A stretch of DNA of 64,000 bases from contig NC_077222.1 in the NCBI RefSeq assembly GCF_024763615.1, positions 94,583,417 to 94,647,416 of the forward strand, given 5' to 3'. Position 1 is the stretch's first letter. Every line of letters begins with the position of its first letter. Positions 45,917-57,271 of the stretch are shown here, one piece after another. This DNA comes from Phlebotomus papatasi (Eukaryota > Arthropoda > Insecta > Diptera > Psychodidae). Under the pieces are notes generated by a model. The model was not told the DNA's origin, did not search any database, and worked only from the letters and a program-made list of their open reading frames with translations. The position numbers were made by a program, and so were the translations under genes.

Positions 45917-48025
45917 GACTATTAGATGTAGGATTACCAACGCTCAGTTAGAAAATCTGTAACCAATCATTAGACTTCTCGACCTTTTTTTCCTGGAGGA
46001 TGATATAAACACTAAGACGGCGGTGGACCTAATGATGACTTTTAGAAGTCAAGAGATAATCCTTGTTTAAAGTATGCGGAAAAACGCAATCTTTGAAACA
46101 ACCCTACACTCTCCTACTTCTCTTACTCACTGGAGTGAGAAATTCCATTCCTGATAGAAATCTCGCGGTAAAGAGAATGGTTGTACTCCCTTACAGCAAT
46201 TTTTTCTTTCACTCTCTCATTCCCGATCAAAATACTTTTAAATACACATTTTCACCTGCTCTCCGTTCAGAATAATTCTTAATTAAAATTTATGAACTTG
46301 AGAAAATGATTAACCAACTTCCCGCGCCTTTTCATATTTTTTTGCACACATCTTCTCCACCACATCTTTCTCAGAAATCACAACCAGAAGAAGATCTTCC
46401 AACAAGTCTTTTCTTTTTCGAAAAAATCCATCGTGCAAAAGAGGCACACAACCTATGAAGTTAACAACTGAAGATTCCAAATGAAGCAAATGGTGATGTT
46501 CTTGAATGAGGCGACGATGGTAGCAAATCACTTTTGAACAATTGTACATCATCATTAACCACACACATTGCTTCTTTGGTTGAAGCAAAAACCCACCAAA
46601 CAATTTATTCTTCAACCCACCTCCTTGTATGTTTTATAGACACTCAATTGCACTAGATATTAATTGCTAAATTCCCTCACCACACTCTCCCACCATCAAG
46701 TCTTTTTTTTTGCTCTTCCAAGCTTTGATGATTGTGAAATTGAGTAAAATACTTAATAAACAAATTAGTGATTACCAACAGTTAATGTGGCATTCATTAG
46801 TGAGACACTTTTTTTCCAGCAATTAACTCCTTTTGCACAAGAATAAAAACCTCATCGCATATCAAATAAATCGTTGAGTGGAAAAAGTTAGCTAAAGACA
46901 TCGTGCGATTCCATATATGAGAAATTGTCATATGATAAATTTTCGAATTACGAGAAAAATGTCCGTATATCTCTCTTGCTTAGGTTATAGTATTATCTCA
47001 TACTAATTGCAAAATAAAAAGTTGTGGGGTATTTTAACAAGAATTAGGTGAGCAATTACGAATGGTTGAGTCATCTGCATTAGGGATCGTATAAGTTCGA
47101 GCTAAAATTTGCCATAAATAATTGTGGGAAAAAACTTACCTTCAATCAGAAAATTTCTCCAAAGTTTAATCCTCAAAAATGCACTTCTTCACAAGTCTTT
47201 TTTTCTCTGAAAATAAAAAAAAGAAAGGAATACTACGTCAGTTGATCCGGTTTCACTTAAATCCTTTTGAAAATCATGTAAAAATTACAAAACAAATTTT
47301 AATCATAATCCGGCTTATTTATTGCATCAATTTGTGTAAACTGTCCAAAAAAGAATGGACCCCTATAATTAAAACCACCGCTGATTTAATATGAAAACAA
47401 CAACTTCCTTCAGTAAACCATCATTAAGTCTTGGAGCACGTTGAAAAAAAACAACCAAAAGTGGATGAGAAATGAAAATGCACTTTAAAAATTCATTCAT
47501 TGAAAATTCATACTAAAGTTAAATCATACTTAAAGTTATATAAGCAGAATATATATTTTTTATTTTACTGCTCTTAATTTAATTCATTATCGAAAGTAAA
47601 CAATTGTAATCTTAAGTGTACAACCTGAACAATTGTAAATAATGTTTTTAGGCTCACTTTTTATGGTCAAGTCAATTTGGATGTGGAAGAGTTAACACGT
47701 AGAAATTAGAACAGTCATAAATTAAGAAAGACCTACGATCTCACATAGATAAACTCCCCACATTCTGCTAATTGAAGATTAAATTAACTAACCCAGGTAG
47801 ATCACCTGAGAAGAAGCTATTTCCTCTGCAGCTAAAGGCAATAAATTAAAAAAAAAATCTCTACACAAACCACTTGCCATATGAAGAAGGCATAAAAAAT
47901 TCTTAAAGACTGATTTTTTTTTGCTCAAATCATCTCCATAGCAAAATTGAGGATAGAGAGGTAATTTTTCGAAATAATTTGACATCCGAAATGGTTAAAA
48001 TTTTCAATGGTTATGAATTTTCAAA
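45917..48025. other. AT-rich stretch with a possible non-coding exon
   Basis: No protein gene is recognised. Candidate splice sites are described separately at 47.1-47.2 kb. On minus near 46,130 a donor-like CTCCA|GTGAGTAAG occurs without a convincing exon. Confidence 0.45.
47140..47206 (-). other. Candidate non-coding exon
   Basis: On minus, a strong pyrimidine tract CTTTCTTTTTTTTATTTTCAG (AG at 47,208-47,207) precedes 67 nt and a near-consensus donor GAAG|GTAAGTTTT (GT at 47,139-47,138). All three frames contain stops and there is no ATG, which would suit a 5'-UTR exon of a minus-strand gene. Splice-like pairs also arise by chance in AT-rich DNA. Confidence 0.3.
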
Positions 48026-48662
48026 TTAGGGGGAGGCATTCAGGTTTCGCACACACTTAAGACTACGACAACTGCATATTTTTCCCATATTTCTTTGATG
48101 CATCTGGGGCTTCAGTAAATCAGTGGATAGAGTAGTGGCTCTATGACTGTGAGGTTTCGGGTTCGAGCCTAGGCAGCTGCAGATTTTTCAGCTGGTGTAT
48201 TATTCTCGAATTCGTCCAGTGAATGAATGAAAAACTAGCGCCAATGCATTGACAATGAACCGCCTAAAAAGAGAGGCTGGTTTAGGAAGTACGTTTCGAC
48301 ATGCAGGGAACAGTCGAATACAAATACACATTCACTGCCCAGATCCATAAACTGAGGTTGGTCTACCGTGATATAAAGCGATACCGTATCAGAACGTACA
48401 CAGAGCACTGTGATATAGAGCAGGTTTATCCGCCTTGGGGGTTAAAATAGTAGAACAGGAGAATGGGGAGTGCATAATGGACCCAAATAACTTGCCTGGG
48501 TGCAGTGGTTCCGAAAGGAATATAACCGACCCATAATCTTTAAATCTTGAAGCATCTGACCTAATTTTATCAAGAAATTCGTGACTTAAGACTAACTAAG
48601 GGGGAAAAATATGAAGTGTTGGGAGCCAGAAAGTGTGCGAAGCTTTAAACCCTTCCTCTACA
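48026..48662. mobile_element. MITE family Q, copy 2, split by SINE-B
   Basis: Left end TTAGGGGGAGGCATTCAGG then CGCACAC; right end AGTGTGCGAAGCTTTAAACC then TTCCTC. The two halves join to match copy 1 at 25.5 kb when the SINE is removed. Confidence 0.8.
48106..48548 (+). mobile_element. SINE-B, copy 1, nested in MITE Q
   Basis: A tRNA-like head with box A-like CAGTAAATCAGTGGATAG and box B GGTTCGAGCC (48,160-48,169) is followed by a body of about 370 bp shared with 19.3 kb: AGCTGGTGTATTATTC, CAAATACACATTCACTGCCC, CACTGTGATATAGAGCAGG. Flanks GATGCATCT (48,097-48,105) and GAAGCATCT (48,549-48,557) are the target duplication. The family tail is not poly-A or ATT but ends GGAATATAACCGACCCATAA and a short AT-rich stretch. 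Confidence 0.9.
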
Positions 48663-49639
48663 CTTAATTAAATTTACCACAAAGCCCAAAGAACATTTTT
48701 TTTGAACATCCTCCATGTCTAATCTCACCACAAATTATACCTTCAAGAATATTTCCGAGGAAGTTATGGAGAAATAAATAATAAAAAAAAACGAAAATCA
48801 GAGATGTAATTATTGAGTAAAAACCCGACAAGGTGTCTTCAAAAGCCAACAAATATTCATAAATCCCTAAAAACACTTTCAGGTGATTAACACTGAGGTG
48901 ATAAAGGGCGCCCAGAGTAACGGATCTCACCAATATCTTGTGTAAAAGACCCCACCACGACAGACAGAACACTTAAGGTGTGGGAAATGCCCTATAACAT
49001 TGGAATTTTCAAAAGAAGAATAGACTCTTAAAAATAATATTAGATTTTTTTTTATGATGAGGCGACTCACTTTGGCAAGATGCCACACACACAGATGAAC
49101 CCATAATTTTGCCCTCCTGGCAAAGTCCAAAAAAGTAGTACATTTTTGTCATTTTAATCTGTTAAAGCACAAACCTAATGGGAAAAAAATCTCTAAATTC
49201 ATTTTATTGATTTAGAGACAGAATCTCTTTTTTCCGTTTCACGCAACTCACACGCATCTCATTCATGCTTGATGGATTTTATTAAATAGCTTTTGTGAAA
49301 TACAGAAATAATTTTCCATGCACAGAAGTCAGAAGCATGAGACAGATTTAGGAAATTAGGCTTTGAGTTAGTTTGTTGAATATATAAAACCTTCTTTTCT
49401 CTCTGTTGATCTGCTAAACGCTGACACATTCCGTCAATTCAATTTTTCATGGGTAATTTTGAACCCTTCACACATTGATGCAATATCTTATTAAATGAAA
49501 TGAGAAAAAAAACCTCTTTGTTTCACCTTCTCACTTGAAAAATTAATAAATCAAAACAGCATTTGCAATTGAGTAGAAAAAAAACTTCAAAAGAAAATTA
49601 AAAAATCATTGAAAGTACAGATCACAAAAAGTCATAGTA
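48663..49639. other. AT-rich sequence without recognised features
   Basis: A 102-codon minus frame (48,664-48,972) is open but motif-free. No shared repeats. Confidence 0.45.
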
Positions 49640-49641
49640 TA

Positions 49642-50520
49642 CACCGAGAAAAATTTGGATGGTATTTTCTACAAATCGTGTCTTTAAATTCTACTGCCTC
49701 AAAAGATAGTAGAAAATACCATCCTCCATAGATACTTTCCTTTAGAATCTACCATCTTGACATTTTAAAATTTACTATCCTATGGATAGTAAATTCTAAC
49801 AGCCGGATGGTAAAATCTACTATCCTCCTTTAGATTTTACATTGACCTCTCTTAGATTCTAATATCCGGGAAGTAAATTTTACTGGCCGCATATTTGATG
49901 TTAAAATTTAACTGGAAGACAGTAAATTTTAACGGAGGATAGTAATTTGGATTGAAATTACTATCCAAGCCAATAAAATTTGCCATCCTACTGTTAGAAT
50001 GTCATTTTGGAATATCGTGGGTGCCGATGCAACGGTTCCCGATATGCTTTGAATACATTATAGCAATTCGTGGCGCAGCTGGAAGATGCTGGACTGTCAT
50101 CACAAAGGTCGCGTGTTCAAATCTCGGCTGAGTCGTCAATGTTGGAAAAAGATTTTCACGCATCAAAATGGCTTGAAATACAGAGAATGTCATCCAGGAA
50201 GGGCCCCAAGCCCTCAAACAATGGCCAAAAATCAATGAAAATAAGGAAAATTAAATTTTTCCGACATTTTTCATTCTAATATCCGGCTAGTAAAATTTAC
50301 TATCCTGTCAGTAAAATTTACCATCCGGATAGTAAAATCTAATATCCGGGGATATTAGAATTTACCATCCAGCTATTAGAATTTACTATCCATGCAATAG
50401 ATTCTACAATTTTTGACAGTCCAATTTAATATCGCGTTTGCTGGGTGACTTTTTTACTATCCGGCCATTAGAATTTTGTATGGAGGATGGTAAATTTTAC
50501 CATCCACATTTTTCTCGGTG
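49642..50520. mobile_element. MITE family P, intact copy
   Basis: This 879-bp element runs from CACCGAGAAAAATTTGGATG to CATCCACATTTTTCTCGGTG, with TA at 49,640-49,641 and 50,521-50,522. Its two flanks are built from many GGATAGTAAAATTTACTATCC-like words in both orientations (about 49,660-49,990 and 50,275-50,500). The middle, 49,995-50,270, is different and contains a tRNA-like segment. No transposase is encoded. Confidence 0.85.
50076..50150 (+). other. tRNA-like segment inside element P
   Basis: GTGGCGCAGCTGGAAGATGC resembles box A and CGTGTTCAAATCTCG resembles box B at typical tRNA spacing, with a CTGTCAT-like anticodon loop. It is not a functional tRNA, because the acceptor arms do not pair well. 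It may be the head of a SINE captured by, or inserted in, element P. Confidence 0.5.
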
Positions 50521-50633
50521 TACAAATTGATTGAAATAAGTAGAGAGTGTTGCATTGAAGCTGCAACCACAAATACTTTTGCTTTGTAAACATGTTTCAA
50601 AACTGTTTTAAAAAATGTAAGAGCATACATTAA

Positions 50634-50775
50634 AATAACTATTTATTGTTTTGTAAACATATGTTTGACATTTCAGTGAGAGTGAGTGAAATCTACATCT
50701 AGTCATCTCGCTCTTTCTCTCTCATAAGCAATTTCGAAAACATGTTTACAAAAAGAAAAGTTATTTTATGCATGC
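50634..50775. mobile_element. MITE family G, copy 1
   Basis: The inside reads TTCAGTGAGAGTGAGTGAAA and CTAGTCATCTCGCTC, and both arms carry TGTAAACAT/ATGTTTACA. The right arm is worn after AAAAGTTATTTTATGC. Confidence 0.7.
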
Positions 50776-50784
50776 CTTTAGAAT

Positions 50785-50939
50785 TATAGCCAACGCACAA
50801 TAACTTTAGTATGTTCCTAAGTTCCTAAATTTCTTATGAGAGTGAATGAAATGTAGATCTTATCATATCTCTCTCTCTCACCCTCATAGGAAATTTTGAA
50901 TACATGTTTACAAACAAATGTCATTGTGCGTTGGGAATT
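50785..50939. mobile_element. MITE family G, copy 2
   Basis: From ATAGCCAACGCACAATAACT to GTCATTGTGCGTTGGGAATT. The ends are inverted repeats of the family type CCAACGCACAATAACTTTTG. Confidence 0.75.
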
Positions 50940-51997
50940 ATGCCCATCGTACAATGACTTTTGTTTTATTTCTTTTTACATATTTTTATTTATTTAAGGA
51001 AAACCTACAATAGACTCCCTTACGTACAATCACAAGCAAAAGAAGAAAGAAGAGGAAAAAGCAGTGAATTTAAAATTTAAAAAAAATCTTGAACTTTCCG
51101 AGCCAAGTAATGAGACGGCAGAGAGATTTCAGACATTCTGGAAGCAGATGGAATTCAGTTAAAAGTCTAGATCCCGCGTACAAAGAGAGTTCGTTGAAAA
51201 CTGGTACTTCGTGAACACGACACCATGAAACACCGACACTTGACAGACGCCCCTCAACTTAACAGAAAAAGAGATAGGACGGAGTCGAGATCAGAAATAG
51301 GCGTAGGATAAAGAGCGTAGCTCTAAATTCAAGATATCGAGGTAAGTCACACCCCACAATAGACCGAGATACAGGGGAAACATGTTCACCCCGCTTCACA
51401 TTATAAATGAACCTAAGACAGTCATTGTAGGAGACTTTTATCTTGCGAATAGACTCAGCATCAGCCTGAAAGAATACCTCAGAGCCATAGGTGAAGTGCG
51501 TCATAATGAGATACCTGACCAAGCAACAGCCGAGTGTCTGTAGGGATAAAATCCCTATGCCGCCGTAGGGAGTACAAAGAATAACCAACTCCATGGCACA
51601 CATTAGAGCCAGGATCTGACCAAGTAGAATCCCTATTTAGGATCACACCCAGATACTTGACCGACTGACCATGGTCAGTCACAGTGCTGTGTCCCCTCCG
51701 GAACCCTGATTGAAATTCACAGAGAAGGCCCTGAGAATTGAAATACTACGTGTTCTAATTAGAAGACAGGAGGAATTCAAATACCTTAGATAGCACAGGT
51801 AGTAAAGATATCGGACGGTAATTCCAGTCAGTGAGAGGATTAGCTACTTTTGCTATTGGGTTCATCAGAACGGGGTAAACATGTTATTGACAGTTCAAGA
51901 AGAATGAATGAAATATAGATCTAGTCATCTCACTCACTCTCACGAATAGTTTCGAAGACATGTTTACAAAACAAAAGTTACTGTACGTTGGGCATAA
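50939..51997. mobile_element. MITE family G, copy 3, split by a LINE remnant
   Basis: The left piece TATGCCCATCGTACAATGAC then TTTTGTTTT (to about 50,968) and the right piece starting GTAAACATGTTATTGACAG (51,875) join to the family sequence without loss. The right end is ACTGTACGTTGGGCATAA at about 51,997. Confidence 0.8.
50985..51874 (-). pseudogene. LINE reverse-transcriptase remnant lacking the palm
   Basis: On minus, the start reads NPIAKVANPLTDWNYRPISL and then VFEFLL...SGFRRGHSTVT, the fingers motif of Jockey/I-type non-LTR reverse transcriptases. The next recognisable segment is HGQSVKYLGVILNRDSTWSD, which normally lies after the palm, so the block with the catalytic Asp pair (FADD-like) has been deleted at about 51,670. 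The thumb and C-terminal parts follow in shifted frames (RRHRDFIPTDTRLL; GSEVFFQADAESIRKIKVSY) down to about 51,080, then an AAATAAATAAAAAT-type tail at about 50,985. Stops and frameshifts show that it is dead. It sits inside a family G MITE. Confidence 0.85.
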
Positions 51998-52015
51998 ATT
52001 CCACTTATTTCTGCT

Positions 52016-52167
52016 TAATGACCAATGCACAATAACTTTTGTTTTGTAAACGTGTTTTTGACATTTCAGTGAGAGTGAATGAAATGTAGATCTAGTCATC
52101 TCGCTCCCTCTCATATGGAATTTTGAAAACATGTTTACAAACAAAAGTTATTGTGCGCTGGGCATAA
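52016..52167. mobile_element. MITE family G, copy 4
   Basis: This well-preserved copy runs from GACCAATGCACAATAACTTT to AAGTTATTGTGCGCTGGGCA then TAA. Arms of about 50 bp surround a core with ATGTAGATCTAGTCATCTCG. Confidence 0.85.
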
Positions 52168-52202
52168 CTTTCAAGCATACAAAATCAAATGTGCGCTGCC
52201 TT

Positions 52203-52354
52203 TAATGACCAGCGCACAATAACTTTTGTTTGTAAACATGTTTTCAAAATTTCCCATGAGGATGAGCGAGATGACTAGATCTCTATCTCAGTTACTCTCA
52301 TTGAAATGTCAAAAACATGTTTACTAAACAAAAGTTATTGTGCATTGGGCATAA
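52203..52354. mobile_element. MITE family G, copy 5
   Basis: From AATGACCAGCGCACAATAAC to GTTATTGTGCATTGGGCATA. The core (GAGATGACTAGATCTCTATC) is inverted relative to copy 4. Confidence 0.85.
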
Positions 52355-54135
52355 TCCATACTGTCCATAAAATCAAAACAAAAATATATAACAATTCTTT
52401 ACACATTATCTTGTTTTGCATTCATTTTACACCACCCTGTACAGCAAATCTCTTTTATAGCTCATCCACAGAGAGTGTCAGTGAAGCATTTCTATTTGTT
52501 GCAATTTATTCAGGTGTTGTGGGGAATCATAAGTAACCGTGACAAATACCTTAAATACAGTTACTCTCTATTTTTACCCATTTTTCTTCACAACCTCTTT
52601 TCCCTTTAAAAATTCAATAACAAAGTGAGAAAGAAAAAAAAACGACACTTTGCAATATAATTTCCTTATAATCTGCTGCAGAAACAATTAAAAAATCTCC
52701 AAAATGGAAAATAGCTATGTATAATTTTTAATTCCCATGCAATATCTCAAAATTAGAGACTGTTTTTTCGCCCTTTAACACCTCATCACATAGAAAAAAC
52801 AAATGTTTTTATTTAATAGTGCTTTGTATACAGTAATGAGTGAACAATCTTTCGAAATTATAACACGTGAATCTGTTGGAGTTTTATAGCATTTTTCCCA
52901 TTTTTTTCTTTTTTAATATTGACCTTTTCCTCACTATTATTTATTCCTCCCATTTACCTTTCATTCTTCCCTTCAACAAAATCCACTCATAATTCATAAG
53001 CACTACACGATAAAGAACTATATTAGAGCGACTCCTTAAACGTCCTATTTGCATGTTCCATTTTCCATATTCATATACACACATCATACCACGATTTTTA
53101 TCAAAAACCACCACAGAGGTGTATTAAGGATTTTTTTTTATATTGTTTGACTCTCATTTATTTACCCTTCAACTTTATACATTACAACCCTCTTGTTTGG
53201 GGTCACGCGCCATTGACAGCACCAACTTTGATACAATTGGGGTTGTCTGCATACTTTTCCTTCCACCCATCGCCAACATCATCCCCCCAAAAAAAAACCA
53301 CCTTAGCAGACACGATAATTGTGGTATCGTTTTAGCGTTTTTCTCTACTACCTCTTTTTTACCTTCTGGCTAACATTGCCACCCATTTAGTATGAATAAT
53401 TTATGCGTTTTTGTCTGGACAGGAAGAAAATTCACTTGCTAAGAGGTGAAGAAAGAGCAAAGTACAACATGACTTTGTGAGACGTTCTACCAGGATACAG
53501 ATTAGTTCCTTTCGTGGCGGAAATTACTACATTAATTGTTTTATATGAAAGCTATTATTACCTAATTTGACCTTCAAGACAAGGTTTAGAGGACACAAAA
53601 TTGTGTTTCTCTATTATAACAAACCTCTAATTTTGGATCATATACAACTAAACTAAATCAAAATTATTTCGATGAAGAAATACAAGAAGTAGTAGTATTT
53701 ATAAAATTAAAGCTATACTCCTCCAGGTGAGGTTAATTTATAAGGGGTTACTGAAAATCTTGAATAGATATCTTAAACCGTATAGCTTCTATGATTCAAA
53801 CACAGGCTGACCAATACAGTTATAACATTATGGGAAAATGGAGAACTGACTGACATCCGTCAGTCAAGCGAGAAGCCACGTGTGAATTTATTAAAGCTTT
53901 TTATTTAATAAATCTTGTGAAATCAACAAAAATTTTTGTCCTTCAACTCTGATAACCATTTTCACCTTCAACAGGTAACCTAGAGTCTTATTGCCAGGGT
54001 CCAGGAAGAGATAATTCTAACCAAATTCGTTATTTCACAAATAGGTAATACAAGAGTCCCCTTCTCGGTATCTCGGCTGTTCCTTACTCAAAATTCTTCA
54101 TTTTTTCAATTAATTAAATATTCCCTACAGGGCCC
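52355..54135. other. AT-rich sequence without recognised gene
   Basis: At 53,143-53,373 a GC-richer patch is open in two plus frames (76 and 62 codons) but has no family motif. The rest is AT-rich with no shared repeats. Confidence 0.45.
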
Positions 54136-54242
54136 AAATAGACTCAGGCTGATTCTTGAGAACATTTAACATACACTGAAGGCTTAGAATCATCGATTAG
54201 AGGTCTGTTGCTTAAATTTCCTTTATTTAATCCTTTACTGTC

Positions 54243-54495
54243 TTTACTGGCACTCAATGGGTCAAGTAGTAGGGCACTCGCTCTATGATGCAAGTGTCCC
54301 GGGTTCGAATCACCTTTAGGTCACCAGGAATTTTTCTGGCGTTAAAGGTGTTCGGATTGCATCCAGTGAGCTTCACTGCACTTGATTCCACGGGCATGGG
54401 ACTGACAACCTCATCCCGTACAAGAAAAAATAATAATGCATGTCTAGAAATCCCCTTGTGGGAAGGCCTAGTTCCTTCATGGAATGTTGTGCTAG

Positions 54496-54576
<81 letters not shown>
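54243..54576 (+). mobile_element. SINE-A, copy 1, with (ATT)n tail
   Basis: A tRNA-like head (GGGTCAAGTAGTAGGGCACT; box B GGGTTCGAATC at 54,301-54,311) is followed by a body of about 180 bp (CCAGTGAGCTTCACTGCACT; TGGGACTGACAACCTC) and 80 bp of uninterrupted ATT repeats (54,497-54,576). The 14-bp target duplication AATCCTTTACTGTC (54,229-54,242 and 54,577-54,590) is exact. The long pure tail and exact duplication mark a recent insertion. Poly-Leu or poly-Ile frames across the tail are artefacts. Confidence 0.92.
54497..54576. repeat. (ATT)n microsatellite, SINE tail
   Basis: About 26 uninterrupted ATT units forming the 3' tail of SINE-A copy 1. Likely length-polymorphic. Confidence 0.95.
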
Positions 54577-54577
<1 letters not shown>

Positions 54578-54721
54578 ATCCTTTACTGTCAAATTTTAGA
54601 GGCTAAATATTCTCGAGGATCAGCCTGAGTCTATTTAGGCGTTCAGAATTGAGGAGTTCGGTCGTTAACTGGGTTAACGATTGTTGAATGGGCCGTACGC
54701 TCTATGCGCGTACGGTTTTAA

Positions 54722-54868
54722 GCGGTTCATTGTTAATTCTTTGGCATTACTCTATTCATATACTCGACAAATTCGACATTAAACCGACAGCTGAAAATCT
54801 GCAGGTGCCTAGGCTCTAATCCGAGACGTAAGAGTCTACTCTATTCACTGATCCACTGAGGCCCCTTT
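54722..54868 (-). mobile_element. SINE-B, copy 3 (5' fragment)
   Basis: On minus it starts GGGGCCTCAGTGGATCAGTG, has a worn box B (GGATTAGAGCC), then CTGCAGATTTTCAGCTG and AACAATGAACCGCTTAAAA, which matches the first 150 bp of the 48.1-kb copy. The body beyond is missing. Confidence 0.75.
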
Positions 54869-54869
54869 A

Positions 54870-57269
54870 CCTAGAGTACTTAGTTTTCAAAATTAGGAAA
54901 AAAATTTCAAAATTTCCTGATCAATATCCTAGGGAAGGAATACCTATTGGCATTTTAAGAACTCGTATCATGATCTGTTGGCATTCTTTCAGAACCATTT
55001 GTGATATAAAACTTCAACATCTATCCTTATAAGAAAAGGTAGATTTTTTTGTTGTTGACGCACTGCTTTATTGCAAAAAAAAAAATACCAAAAAGTGGTA
55101 CCTGCCTAATACGTGTTCCTTTGACCGTACCTTCAAACTTATTTACTTGCAATAGACATACTAACTTAACTGGTTAATTTTTAAATGTTCAAAAGTGATG
55201 CAAACTTGCCAATAAGGGTGACTCCAACCCTATTTGAAGGTCAATGGTTTAATATCCTAACAGATTGTTATCTAATTCAACCAACAAAGCTTCAAAAAAC
55301 GCCTCGCATCAGTGAAATCTAGACATAGAATGGGCGTGAAAGATTAGGGGTTGAATGTTTGAATAATAAGGTAGTTGATATTTCGTGGAAACTTTCTCAC
55401 TATCACCAATAATTCATCTAACAGAAAAGACGTCTATGGTAGGTGTATGTGCACCAAATTGCATTAAAAAGAGGAAATGAAAAATAAAGTGTTAATTAAT
55501 AAATTGAATCGACGCGCTAGGTACAAGTTTGTGGTTAAGATTTTGGTATTAGATTGAATACCTAAAAAGGAGGTAGGAAAGATTTATCATTGAGATAGTC
55601 ACAAGATCTTTCACCACCAATCTTCTTCAATTGCAAAAAGCCAATGTATAAAACCAGCCCAAAGGAGACGAGAGAGCAAAAAGCATACAATTGCAAAGAA
55701 AACTTTCATATTATATGGAAGCTCAACGCATTATGTATATATATAGGAGGAATAGTCCAGTGAGATTTTTCAATTCAATGCAAATATAATTTCCAATGAC
55801 TGTTACCCACCCAATAGTCACAACTACTGAATGGCATTATTAGAGGAGGTACACTTTACTACAAATAATAAAAGAAAAAAAGAGTTACACCTTCTGTGAT
55901 GAAAAACACCGTTAAATTGTGCATCTCATCCTATGGTATTCTCAAAGACTTCTTGTTGTACGTTTCCACCTTCTAACACCACCAATTTTAGAGTTTGTTG
56001 CACGCAAAAGCAAATAAGACATGAGTTTCAATGTGACTATTCCTTTCATTAATAAATCTCTATCGAAAAAGGTGTTTATTTGCCAATTTAGAAGATCAAG
56101 TGTCGAAAAATTCCACGTGAGAATTCGCAGTTAATAAATCTAATTTAAGTAAAGTAAAAGGAGAGAACCGTTTTAATGATTTTCAAAAGACTTCAAGGAA
56201 TTAAACTTGGTGATAGAAGACAAACAACTTAATTAATTTCGCATTGCAAGACTTTTCGCGAACATACATTCATTCACACACACACATTAACACATTTTAA
56301 TCGCAAATCATGAAAATTCCATCTCAAGAAAATTCCTCCGGTGAAGATTTCACCGCGGGAAGATAATATTCGTGCTTGAAGAATTATCGAGAAAGGCCAA
56401 GAAATCCGCTATTTTGAGAAATTATGACATTCTGGAGGAAATAATGAAAAAAAAATCTCTGAGATTTTTTTTTTCTCCAAAGCTTCTCTCTTTTCTAAAA
56501 TCACCCATTCATTTTTCTAAATACCCCATGATTCATCCAACACTCACACATAATTCTTTTCTTGCACCCAAGAATCACGTTTTCACTGAATCCTACACGG
56601 AATGATTTTCATATAAACAAAGTGTCACATTACCATGTCCAGGAAGTCTCTAATGCCACTACACAGAAACCACAGAAAATCAAACAATCGCCTCTGGAGT
56701 GAACATCAGAATCTCCCCATACCAAATCGCTAAATACTTAGCACTTTTGCACCAAGTGATCTTCAGAAGATCTCCATACGATCTTAGCGATGCTCAAGTG
56801 ATCTTCACAATCCACTTGCATACAGTGGTGGAAATAATAGTACAATCACGAATTAAAAGTAAAATTTATATCTATAAATTGTCATAAGGATATGAAGAGT
56901 GAGAAAATGAACAAATTTTGTTTAATACTCGAAATCTTGACTTAGATTTTATGCTTCGAAATTCACATTACCATTTTGCTGAGGAGGATCAGAACCGCAC
57001 TTTGATTCTTAAAAAGTGTTCCGACTAAAAGGTAAATAGCTTCCATTTCGACAAAATGTTGATATTCGAAAAAAAGCCAAAGAGAATTTCCAATTTTCAG
57101 TATGAGCGTACTTGCTTTGCTTTTTCTACAACAAAGTGAAAACTGACACAGGGAGACAGTCGAGGCACTTCGAAATTCGAGAAGGAAACGCTTTGACTTT
57201 CGAAACCAACTCTCGAATGTTTTTTTTCTGGTTGGAAAACATCGTTTCTTGAGTGTTCGGACTAAGACT
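54870..57269. other. AT-rich stretch without recognised gene
   Basis: The frame at 56,372-56,605 (77 codons, GTG start) begins with a helix-like basic stretch but has no motif or splice support. No shared repeats are found. Confidence 0.45.
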
Positions 57270-57271
57270 AA

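Larger units (their letters stand above)
54136..54636. mobile_element. MITE family E, intact termini, split by SINE-A
   Basis: AAATAGACTCAGGCTGATTC with TTGAGAA at the left and its inverse (CTCGAGGATCAGCCTGAGTC with TATTT) at the right. Without the SINE and one target copy the element is about 153 bp, consistent with the fragments at 5.5 and 58.2 kb. Confidence 0.8.

Noticed and set aside
48106..48180. Functional tRNA genes at the SINE heads (48.1, 19.6, 54.3 and 54.8 kb) and at 50.1 kb
   Set aside because: Box A and box B are present, but the arms do not fold into a full cloverleaf, and the sequence continues into SINE or MITE bodies.
51884..52144. 86-codon minus frame and similar frames at 52.3 and 63.2-63.5 kb
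   Set aside because: All lie across the inverted arms of MITE family G.
54285..54578. Open frames of 97 and 112 codons with poly-Leu, poly-Ile or poly-Asn
   Set aside because: They are translations of the ATT tail and body of SINE-A.
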